Shown: piece by piece, positions 17,310-25,966 of the stretch
Position numbering within the stretch: the stretch's first letter is position 1
Layout: every line of letters starts with the position of its first letter
From: Actinocrispum wychmicini
Lineage (GTDB): Bacteria > Actinomycetota > Actinomycetes > Mycobacteriales > Pseudonocardiaceae
Length of the DNA: 64,000 nt
Direction: 5' to 3'
Assembly: GCF_004345645.1 (NCBI RefSeq)
Contig: NZ_SLWS01000005.1
Coordinates: 434,001 to 498,000, forward strand
Notes under the pieces: generated by a model
What the model was told of the DNA's origin: nothing
Database searches by the model: none
Seen by the model: only the letters and a program-made list of their open reading frames with translations
Program-made: the position numbers and the translations under genes

Positions 17310-18259
17310 GTTCGATCCTCCCGCCGGAACACCTGGACCAGGTAGGTGATGATGAAGCCGAGCGAGATCACCAGCAGGATCACCGCGAGCGCGGAACCCC
17401 AGCCGATCCGGCTGGACTCGCCGATGATGTTGTCGGTGATCAGCACGGACACCAGTTCCAGCCCGTTGCGGCCGCGGTTGATCGCGTACACGATGTCGAA
17501 CGCCCGCAGCCCTTCGATCACCGTGATCACCAGCACGATCACGTTGATCGGCTTGAGCACCGGGAAGGTGACCCGCCAGAACGTCTGCCAGCCATTGGCG
17601 CCGTCCAGCGCGGCGGCCTCCTTCAGCGACGGGTCGAACGACTTCAGGCCGGCCAGGTACAGCAGCATCACGTACCCGGTGTGCTTCCACCCGGCGGCGA
17701 TCAGCACCGCGTAGATGTTGATGTCCGAGTTGCCGAGCCAGTCGATCGGGTTGGTGTGCTCGATCCCCAGCAGGTTGTTGACCAGGCCCAGGTTCGGCTC
17801 GTACATCAGCTGCCAGATGAACCCGACCATGGCCAGCGCCAGCACCACCGGCAGGTACAGGATCGACTGGTAGATCCGGGTGAACTTCAGCTTGCGGTCC
17901 AGCAGCACCGCCAGCAGCAGGCCGAAGCTGGTCGGCAGGACCAACAGGAACGCCAGCCAGATGAGGTTGTGCTGGACCGCGGGCCAGAACCGCGGGTACG
18001 CGGTGAAGATGTCGACATAGTTCTGGAAGCCGACGAACTTGATGGTGCTCAGGTCGCCGATGCCGTCCCATGAGCTGAACGACAGTACGACCGACGACAA
18101 CGTGGGTATCCACACGAGCGCGAGGTGCAGGAGCGTGGGAACGCCGACCATCACCAGCAGGACGATCCGGTCACTGCCGGACAGCGCGGTGGCCCGGCGC
18201 CGCCTCTTGCGGACGGGCGGCGTCGGGTCGGTGCGTTGCGCGTCTTGAAGGACCGTCAT
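17306..18259 (-). CDS. ABC sugar transporter permease (MalF type)
   Basis: 317-aa permease, six to seven helices, with the EAA motif SLKEAAALDGANGWQTFWRVTFPVLKP. A basic stretch RKRRRRATALSG precedes TM1. ATG 18259 shares its A with the TAA stop of the binding-protein gene, indicating coupling. Forms the heterodimeric channel with the next gene. The substrate is probably an alpha-galactoside given the GH36 gene. Confidence 0.88.
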   Translation of the reverse strand: MTVLQDAQRTDPTPPVRKRRRRATALSGSDRIVLLVMVGVPTLLHLALVWIPTLSSVVLSFSSWDGIGDLSTIKFVGFQNYVDIFTAYPRFWPAVQHNLIWLAFLLVLPTSFGLLLAVLLDRKLKFTRIYQSILYLPVVLALAMVGFIWQLMYEPNLGLVNNLLGIEHTNPIDWLGNSDINIYAVLIAAGWKHTGYVMLLYLAGLKSFDPSLKEAAALDGANGWQTFWRVTFPVLKPINVIVLVITVIEGLRAFDIVYAINRGRNGLELVSVLITDNIIGESSRIGWGSALAVILLVISLGFIITYLVQVFRREDRT

Positions 18260-19575
18260 TACTTCTGGAAGTACTGCTTGGCCTGGCTGGCGATCTTCTT
18301 CACCAGACCGTCGATGTCGTTGGGGTTCTTGAGGAAGTCGTTGACGCTGTTGATCGCGACCTCGCTGGCGAAGCCCGGGTCGGTGTCGCGGTCCAGGAAC
18401 TGGGTGATGTGCTTGGCGTCGTTCACGAACTTCACGCACTTCTGCTGAAGCTTGTTGTACGACGACACGTCGGCCTTGCCGCTGGCCGCGATGCTCGTCG
18501 GGTCCGACTTGAGGTACGCCTGCTGGGCCTGCGCGCTCGCGATGTACGTCAACAGCTTGTGCGCGTTGTCCTTGTTGCGTGGCTTGGGGGCCATGCAGAA
18601 GCCGTCGATCGGGGCCTCGATGGTGTCCTGGCCGTACTGCGAGTTGATCTCCGGGAAGGCGAAGAAGTCCAGGTCGTCGAGCTTGCCGCCGGCGCTGAAC
18701 TGCTGGCCGATCTGCTGCGAGCCGATCACCATCATGCCGGCGTCGCCCTTGAGCACCGACTGGGCCGCGGTCTGCCAGTCCCGGCCGAGACTGTTGGGCT
18801 GGTAGAACTCCAGCAGCCGCTTCCAGTTGTCGAACGTGGCCTTGACCTTGTCGCCGGCCCAGTCCTCCTTGCCGGCCATCAGGTTGACGTGGAAGTCGTA
18901 CCCGTTGGTGCGGAAGTTGATCTGGTCGAACGTGCCCAGCTGCGGCCAGCCGTTGGACTGCCCGGCGGCCAGCGGCGACAGGCCGTCGCCCTTCATCTTG
19001 CCGGCCAGCGTGATGAAGTCGTCGAACGACTTGGGGACGGTGTAGCCCTTCTGCTGGAAGACGCTCGGCCGGTAGAACACCGCCCACGGGTAGGAGTAGA
19101 ACGGCACGAAGTACTGCTTGCCGTCGTTGCCCGTGGAGGCTTCCTTCTGCGCCGGGGTGTAGTTCGACGCCAGGTCGCCGCTCCACAGGTCGGAGATGTC
19201 GCCGACCAGGTTCTTGGACGCGAAGAACCGCAGCCGGAAGCCGGCGAACCAGGACCACACGTCGTCCGGGCCGCCCTGCAGGTAGTTGTTGATCTGCTGC
19301 TGGAACGCCTCGTGGTCCTTGGTGTTGATGGTGACCGGGAGCTTGGACGAGTCGGTGAACCCCTTCATCACCTCGGCGAGTGCGCCCTTGGGCACCGCGT
19401 CGGAGTAGTTCGAGCCGAGGCTGACCGGGCCGGTGTCGGCGCCGCCACCGCCTGAACCGGAGGAGCCGCAGGCGGCGAGCCCGGGAACGGCCGCCAGGCC
19501 CACGGTGGCGAACAGGCCCTTGAGCGCTGCCCTGCGCCCGAACATCGACTCGAACGGAGGAGTCAAGCGGTTCAT
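18259..19575 (-). CDS. Sugar-binding lipoprotein of ABC importer
   Basis: 438-aa extracellular solute-binding protein, family 1. The N-terminus GRRAALKGLFATVGLAAVPG precedes the lipobox LAAC (Cys36); the RR pair makes Tat export likely. ATG 19575 has GGAG six bases upstream; an earlier frame start at 19605 lacks one. The mature protein delivers sugar to the two permeases. First gene of the operon; the DeoR-like motif 19596-19604 lies 21 bases upstream. Confidence 0.88.
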   Translation of the reverse strand: MNRLTPPFESMFGRRAALKGLFATVGLAAVPGLAACGSSGSGGGGADTGPVSLGSNYSDAVPKGALAEVMKGFTDSSKLPVTINTKDHEAFQQQINNYLQGGPDDVWSWFAGFRLRFFASKNLVGDISDLWSGDLASNYTPAQKEASTGNDGKQYFVPFYSYPWAVFYRPSVFQQKGYTVPKSFDDFITLAGKMKGDGLSPLAAGQSNGWPQLGTFDQINFRTNGYDFHVNLMAGKEDWAGDKVKATFDNWKRLLEFYQPNSLGRDWQTAAQSVLKGDAGMMVIGSQQIGQQFSAGGKLDDLDFFAFPEINSQYGQDTIEAPIDGFCMAPKPRNKDNAHKLLTYIASAQAQQAYLKSDPTSIAASGKADVSSYNKLQQKCVKFVNDAKHITQFLDRDTDPGFASEVAINSVNDFLKNPNDIDGLVKKIASQAKQYFQK

Positions 19576-19595
19576 GTGTCGCTCCAAACCCACGG

Positions 19596-19604
19596 ACTCA
19601 AACA
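19596..19604 (-). promoter_or_regulatory. Putative DeoR operator, importer side
   Basis: ACTCAAACA, the exact reverse complement of TGTTTGAGT found at 19766-19774 on the regulator side. Paired TGTTTG-type sites are usual for DeoR-family regulators. It is 21 bp upstream of the binding-protein start. Confidence 0.5.
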
Positions 19605-19765
19605 AGAGTGCTCACAATCTGGTAGCGCCCGAACGTCCTGTCAAGTCCCGTTACGGACCTGTTAACCCGATCTAGTGACGTCCCGGAGGCCGGTCGTGCG
19701 CGCATAATGAGAGGTACGGGCCGGTTCCGGCAGTTCGCGGACCGAACACGCCCGGCCGAACAGGA

Positions 19766-19774
19766 TGTTTGAGT
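19766..19774 (+). promoter_or_regulatory. Putative DeoR operator, regulator side
   Basis: TGTTTGAGT, about 60 bp before the regulator start and mirrored at 19596-19604. The two copies bracket the divergent intergenic region and could form a loop or control both directions. Confidence 0.5.
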
Positions 19775-19836
19775 ATGTTGTGTTGTCGCCTATGCTCCCC
19801 GGCGGGGGACCGGCATGGGCGGGAAGGGGTGCTGTG

Positions 19837-20649
19837 GTGCTCGCACGGCAGCGGCAGGCGATGATCCTGGACGAGGTCAAGAAGACCGGCGCGGTCCGGG
19901 TGAGCGACCTGGTCGACAGGCTGGGTGTCTCGGACATGACCGTGCGCCGGGACCTGGAGGTGCTGGCCCGGCGTGGCCTGGTCGAGAAGGTGTACGGCGG
20001 CGCGACCGCGGTGGTGGGCCGCAGCACCGACGAGCCCGGCTTCGAGGCCAAGTCCGTCCAGCAGCTACCGCAGAAGGAGGCCATCTCGGCGCTTGCCGCC
20101 GGACTGGTCAAACCGGGCACCGCGATCGGCCTCTCGGCCGGCACGACCACCTGGACCATGGCCCGCTACCTGGCCGACGTGCCCGACCTGACCGTGGTCA
20201 CCAACTCCATCCGGGTCGCCGACGTCCTGCAACGCAACGAACGCCCGGACCGGACAGTCGTACTGACCGGCGGCGTGCGCACCCCGTCGGACGCCCTGGT
20301 CGGCCCGGTCGCCGTGCACACCCTCAGGTCGCTGCACCTGGACATGGTCTTCCTCGGCGTGCACGGGATGGCGTCCGGCCCCGGCTTCACCACACCGAAC
20401 CTGAACGAGAGCGAGACCAACCGCGCGCTGGTCGAGGCCGGCGGCCGGCTGGTCGTGCTGGCCGACCACACCAAATGGGGCACGGTCGGCATCTCCACCA
20501 TCGCCGACCTGGAGGACGCCGACGTCCTCGTCACCGACGACGGCCTGAGCCAGGACGGCCGGGAGTTCCTCGCCGAACGGGTCGGCGAGCTGATCATCGC
20601 CGATGTGGCCGACGACGGGTTGTCCGGCACCGGAGGGGAAACCGCGTGA
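19837..20649 (+). CDS. DeoR-family transcriptional regulator of the galactoside locus
   Basis: About 270 aa. N-terminal HTH with RQAMILDEVKKTGAVRVSDL and the diagnostic VSDMTVRRDLEVLARRGLVEKVYGGA, then the DeoR sensor domain with GTTTWTMARYL, ADHTKWG near the C-terminus. GTG 19837 is seven bases after GGAAGGGG; the adjacent GTG 19834 is an alternative. The stop overlaps galT (GTGA), so regulator and galT are cotranscribed. Its effector is likely a galactose-pathway sugar phosphate; this is inference from the linked genes. Confidence 0.87.
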   Translation: MLARQRQAMILDEVKKTGAVRVSDLVDRLGVSDMTVRRDLEVLARRGLVEKVYGGATAVVGRSTDEPGFEAKSVQQLPQKEAISALAAGLVKPGTAIGLSAGTTTWTMARYLADVPDLTVVTNSIRVADVLQRNERPDRTVVLTGGVRTPSDALVGPVAVHTLRSLHLDMVFLGVHGMASGPGFTTPNLNESETNRALVEAGGRLVVLADHTKWGTVGISTIADLEDADVLVTDDGLSQDGREFLAERVGELIIADVADDGLSGTGGETA

Positions 20650-21746
20650 GGCGTACCACCGCCAAGCTGGCCGACGGCCGGGAAATCGTTTACTTCGACG
20701 ACACGCCGGACGCCCCGCCGCGAACCGCGGCCGACACCAGGGACCTGCCGACCCTGCAGAGTAGCTCGGAGATCCGCCGCGACCCGTTGACCGGCGAGTG
20801 GGTGGCGATGGCCGCGCACCGGCAGACCAGGACGTACCGGCCGCCCGCCGAGACGTGCCCGCTGTGCCCGAGCGAGCCGGGCCGGCCGACCGAGATCCCC
20901 GAGGCCAGCTACGACGTGGTCGTCTTCGAGAACCGGTTCCCGTCGTTCTCGCACGCGGTGCACGACTCCGGCGGCCAAGGACTGTCCACTGTGGACGGTA
21001 TCGAACTGGTGCCGCGCGCGCCCGGACTCGGCCGCTGCGAGGTGGTCTGCTTCACCTCGGACCACAACAGCTCGTTCGGCCAGCTGACCGTGCCGAGGAT
21101 CCGTACCGTCGTGGACGTCTGGGCGGACCGAACCGAGGCCATGTCCGCGCTGCCGTACGTCGCGCAGGTGTTCCCGTTCGAGAACCGCGGCGAGGAGATC
21201 GGCGTGACGCTGACCCACCCGCACGGTCAGATCTACGGATACCCCTTCATCACACCGCGCACCGAACGGATGCTGGAGATCGCTTCGTCCTATGTGGACA
21301 AAAACGGCCGGCCGGTGATGGGGGACGTGCTCGAGGCGGAACGGGTCGCCGGGACGCGCGTGGTCGAGACTTCCGAGCACTGGACGGCGTTCGTGCCCTC
21401 GGCGGCCCGCTGGCCGGTGGAAGTGCACGTGGTGCCGCACCGGCAGGTGCCGGACCTGCCGGCGTTGACCTCGGCCGAGCGGGACGACTTCGCCCACCTG
21501 TACTCGCGTGTCCTCAAACACCTTGACTCCCTGTACGCACGCCCACTGCCGTACATAGCCGCGTGGCACCAGGCGCCCGTGCGCGAGGGCCGCGACCTCG
21601 CATGGCTGCACCTTGAGGTCTTCTCCATCCTGCGGACCAAGGACAAGCTCAAGTACCTGGCCGGCTCGGAGTCCGGCATGGCCGTGTGGATCAACGACGT
21701 GACCCCCGAGGCCGTCGCCGAACGCCTGCGCAACGCGTTCACATAA
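20646..21746 (+). CDS. galT: Galactose-1-phosphate uridylyltransferase
   Basis: 366-aa Leloir enzyme exchanging UMP between UDP-glucose and galactose-1-phosphate. The active site THPHGQIYGYPF contains the HPH nucleophile region; CPLCPSEPG near the N-terminus is a Cys pair that can bind zinc, and FENRFPSFS and VPFENRGEEIG are conserved. GTG 20646 overlaps the regulator stop. The usual partners galE and galK are not in this window although galU (47505) is. Confidence 0.92.
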   Translation: MRRTTAKLADGREIVYFDDTPDAPPRTAADTRDLPTLQSSSEIRRDPLTGEWVAMAAHRQTRTYRPPAETCPLCPSEPGRPTEIPEASYDVVVFENRFPSFSHAVHDSGGQGLSTVDGIELVPRAPGLGRCEVVCFTSDHNSSFGQLTVPRIRTVVDVWADRTEAMSALPYVAQVFPFENRGEEIGVTLTHPHGQIYGYPFITPRTERMLEIASSYVDKNGRPVMGDVLEAERVAGTRVVETSEHWTAFVPSAARWPVEVHVVPHRQVPDLPALTSAERDDFAHLYSRVLKHLDSLYARPLPYIAAWHQAPVREGRDLAWLHLEVFSILRTKDKLKYLAGSESGMAVWINDVTPEAVAERLRNAFT

Positions 21747-21760
21747 AACTCCCCAGGTTC

Positions 21761-21779
21761 ATCTCAGGCGCTTCTCAGG
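21761..21779 (+). promoter_or_regulatory. Putative MprA box upstream of htrA/pepD
   Basis: ATCTCAGG, CGC, TTCTCAGG: the same 8-3-8 direct repeat as before mprA (7017-7035), with the two half-site first letters exchanged. It ends 16 bases before the GTG. Mycobacterial pepD is an MprAB target. Confidence 0.65.
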
Positions 21780-21795
21780 CACCGGGGGCAAGCTG

Positions 21796-23178
<1,383 letters not shown>

Positions 23179-23184
23179 GAAACG

Positions 23185-23208
23185 CTCGGCCGTCGTAGCA
23201 CGGCCGAG
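23185..23208 (+). terminator. Terminator hairpin after htrA
   Basis: CTCGGCCGT / ACGGCCGAG, nine-bp perfect stem with a six-base loop, seven bases after the stop. No T-run, as usual in this GC range. Confidence 0.7.
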
Positions 23209-23257
23209 ACCAAACTCCGGCCGATCGGGGAGGTCGGGGGAGATGGTGGAACAGGCT

Positions 23258-23292
23258 GGTGAGTGCTCTGCCCGGGAGCCGGAGCACTCACC
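23258..23292. terminator. Hairpin between convergent htrA and kinase genes
   Basis: GGTGAGTGCTC / GAGCACTCACC, 11-bp perfect arms around a 13-base loop containing CCCGGG. Bidirectional terminator candidate. Confidence 0.65.
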
Positions 23293-23396
23293 GGCCGGAC
23301 AACCGAAAAGACTCCGGCCCTGTCGGGTGGGCCGGAAACTCGGGCCCGGGTCCTCGGGAACCGGCCCCCGGCTCGTTGCCCCCGAGCCGGAAAGCG

Positions 23397-23441
23397 GAGC
23401 CGCACTTGACAGGTTCACCCCTCACCTGTCGAGTGCGGCTC
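23397..23441 (-). terminator. Long terminator hairpin after Ser/Thr kinase gene
   Basis: Eighteen-base arms (23397-23414 and 23424-23441) with a single mismatch and a nine-base loop, 20 bases after the kinase stop on the reverse strand. The strongest stem-loop in the window. Confidence 0.75.
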
Positions 23442-23461
23442 AGCTATGTTCTTGGGCTTCC

Positions 23462-25825
23462 TCAGGTGCCGAACTGCCTGGTCGGCGGGTACTGCTTGGT
23501 CGGCCGAGTCCGGTCCGGGTCGGGCACCGGGGGCCTGATCTGGGTGCGTTCCGGGTCCGTGCGGGTGGTGCGTTCCGGGTCCGGCGCGGCAACCGGCGGC
23601 CGAGCCGGGGTGGGCGGAGGTGTGGTCGCCTGGGTGCGTTCCGGGTCCTCTGGCGCCCCTTGCGGCCGGGCCGGCGGGCCTGCGTTCGACAGTGCCGGAG
23701 TGGCCTGGGTGCGCTCCGGGTCCGGCGCCTGGCTCGGTGGGGTGACCTGCGTCCGGTTCGGATCCGGCGGTGCGGCCTGGTTCCGGCTCGGATCCGGTGG
23801 GGTGATCTGGGTGCGTTCCGGGTCCTGGGGGCGGTCCGGTGGCGTGATCGTGGTCCGCTCGGGGTCCGTCAGCTTGGTGCGGTCCTGCTCGGGCCCGGTG
23901 TTTTTCGGCCCGGTAGTTTTCGGCCCGGTAGTTTTCGGCACCGTCACTTTGGTGCGGTCCAGGGCCTGGATGTCCTCGCGCCGGACGACTTTGGTGATCG
24001 GCCCGTCCTCCTGGTGGCCGTTCTTGCTCAGCCAGCCGCCGGTCTGGCGGATCACCGTGTCCAGGGTCGGGCGGTTCGACAGGTCGGGGCCGAGGGCGGC
24101 GGCGAGCAGGCGCGAGTGCACGCTCTGGGTCGGCAAGTGGGTGACGCGTTCGGCTTTGGCCGCCGCCATCAGCGCGGCCATCGGGTTGTCCCGGACACCT
24201 CGTGGGGGTTCGCCGGTGAGCGCGTAAGAGACCGTCGCGGCGAGCTGCCAGGCGTCCGAGGCGGGGCTGGCGGGGCCGCCCGCGGCGGTCTCCGGGGCGA
24301 GGAAGTCGGGGGTGCCGACCATCATCCCGGTCTTGGTCAACGTGGAGTCGCCCTTGGAGCGGGCGATGCCGAAGTCGATCAGGTGGGGCATGCCGGACGG
24401 GTCGATCATGATGTTCGACGGCTTGATGTCGCGGTGCAGCACGCCCTTGGCGTGCGCCGCGGACAGTGCGCCGGCGATGGTCACCCACAGCCGTGCGGTG
24501 GCGACGTCGTCCAGGGGCCCTGAATCGTGCACGATGTCCGCGAGGGCCATGCCCTCGATGTACTCCATGACGATGCCGAGGCCGTCCTCGTCTTCGACGA
24601 TGTCGTACACGCGCACGCAGTTGGGATGCCGTACGGCGGCGAGCGCGCGGGCCTCGCGCAACATGCGCTGCTCAGCTTCGGCGTCGGGCGCGTGGGCCAT
24701 CTTCACCGCGACTGTGCGGTCCAGTTGGGTGTCCATGGCCAGCCAGACCGTTCCGAAACCGCCGTGGCCCAACGCGCGGATCTTCTGGAACCGGCCGCCG
24801 GACCTGGTCCACATCGAGTTGGCGACCTGCCTGGTCGGCGACTTCGGCGGCAGCGCTCCGCCGCCGGCCAGCGGGAACGGCAGCGGGCCGGGGGTCTCAG
24901 CGAGTTTCGCGGGCTGCTGGCGACCGCTGAGCAGTTCCTGGCCGGGGGACTGGCCGGACAGCAGCGGCGGCACGATCGGGTCGGGCCGCCGGGGTGGTGG
25001 CTGGAAGTTGGCCAGTTGCTGGCGGGCCGGCGACATCTGCTGGGACTGTTGCGGCGGCGGCATCTGGTGCTGTTGCTGGTGCTGTTGCGGCGGTGCCGGC
25101 GGCCGGTCCTCCTGGACCGACCGGTTGATCGTGGTCCAGCTCGGCGGGCCGATCACCAGGACCGGGATCAGGCCGAGGATGCTGGCCAGGAAGAAGCCGA
25201 TCCACAGCAGGAACGCCGTGTTGGCGGCCAATCCCACGCTGAACACGAGGAAGGCCACGAACGGCACCCAGATCAACCGGCCCGGCCACCGCGGGCCGCG
25301 TCGTACGGCCGTGCGCGCCTGGAGGATCACGAACAACGCGCCCAAACCGGGCAGCACCACGAGCCGCGCGATGTCGACCACGTACAGCGCGCCGCCGCCC
25401 GGCCTGGTCAGCACGTCGTAGACGGTCTGCCCGCCGCCGAGGAAGTTCGCCTGCTGGCCGACGAGGATGCTGCCCTGCCCGGTGAGCGTGGAGATCTCCG
25501 CCGCCGTCAGGCCGAACTGCCTGCCGTCGCCGCCGGCCGCGACCGACTGGTAGATCTGCGACACGCCGTTGGCCAGCAGCCACGGCACGGCCATCGCGAA
25601 CACCAGGCCGATGATCGCGAAAACCGCGATCGTCGCGGTGTGGTAGCCGTTTCCGGTGCCCTTGCGGATGAGCGCGACCAGGCACGACGCGATGATCGGG
25701 AAGAACGCCAGGAAGAATCCGGCGGCGATGGTGGCCCAGATCCAGTCGCCCGGCCAGATGCCCGGGCCGAAAACGGTGTGGGCGAACGACAACAGATTGG
25801 CTGCCATCCGAACCAAGCCGTCCAC
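23462..25825 (-). CDS. Membrane Ser/Thr protein kinase with repeated DPERT tail
   Basis: 787 aa. Residues about 25-225 form around six membrane helices; 235-335 is a Gln/Pro-rich linker; about 340-600 is a Hanks-type kinase with GHGGFGTVW (glycine loop), VAVKM (ATP Lys), HRDIKPSN (catalytic loop) and DFGIAR (Mg loop), all intact; the last 180 residues repeat DPERT[QT]xTPP-like units about ten times. This reverses the PknB order (kinase first, TM after). GTG 25825 has GAGGAGG six bases upstream; the open frame extends further but without such a site. The membrane module may sense a ligand; the tail is a likely phospho-Thr platform. Confidence 0.87.
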   Translation of the reverse strand: MDGLVRMAANLLSFAHTVFGPGIWPGDWIWATIAAGFFLAFFPIIASCLVALIRKGTGNGYHTATIAVFAIIGLVFAMAVPWLLANGVSQIYQSVAAGGDGRQFGLTAAEISTLTGQGSILVGQQANFLGGGQTVYDVLTRPGGGALYVVDIARLVVLPGLGALFVILQARTAVRRGPRWPGRLIWVPFVAFLVFSVGLAANTAFLLWIGFFLASILGLIPVLVIGPPSWTTINRSVQEDRPPAPPQQHQQQHQMPPPQQSQQMSPARQQLANFQPPPRRPDPIVPPLLSGQSPGQELLSGRQQPAKLAETPGPLPFPLAGGGALPPKSPTRQVANSMWTRSGGRFQKIRALGHGGFGTVWLAMDTQLDRTVAVKMAHAPDAEAEQRMLREARALAAVRHPNCVRVYDIVEDEDGLGIVMEYIEGMALADIVHDSGPLDDVATARLWVTIAGALSAAHAKGVLHRDIKPSNIMIDPSGMPHLIDFGIARSKGDSTLTKTGMMVGTPDFLAPETAAGGPASPASDAWQLAATVSYALTGEPPRGVRDNPMAALMAAAKAERVTHLPTQSVHSRLLAAALGPDLSNRPTLDTVIRQTGGWLSKNGHQEDGPITKVVRREDIQALDRTKVTVPKTTGPKTTGPKNTGPEQDRTKLTDPERTTITPPDRPQDPERTQITPPDPSRNQAAPPDPNRTQVTPPSQAPDPERTQATPALSNAGPPARPQGAPEDPERTQATTPPPTPARPPVAAPDPERTTRTDPERTQIRPPVPDPDRTRPTKQYPPTRQFGT

Positions 25826-25843
25826 GGTTTCCCTCCTCGTGCC

Positions 25844-25859
25844 GCTCACCGATGTGAGC
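25844..25859. promoter_or_regulatory. Inverted repeat upstream of the kinase gene
   Basis: GCTCAC, CGAT, GTGAGC in the divergent region between the kinase and prpE genes, 19 bp before the kinase start. A regulator site is possible; no family can be named. Confidence 0.35.
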
Positions 25860-25966
25860 ACTGACCACCATATGTCGAGCGGTGCTGGCTCTGTTAGGCA
25901 ACCGTGGCCCCCGAACACGAGACGTGCCGTGGGCGACCAGGTTGCACAGGTGGCAGAGTGACGCTC

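Noticed and set aside
17306..19258. A 650-codon frame joining a permease to upstream sequence
   Set aside because: Only the part from 18259 is permease; the rest is an out-of-frame reading of the binding-protein gene.
23243..24523. Long plus-strand frame opposite the kinase tail
   Set aside because: Produced by the repeated DPERT-coding DNA read in antisense; the minus-strand kinase explains the region.
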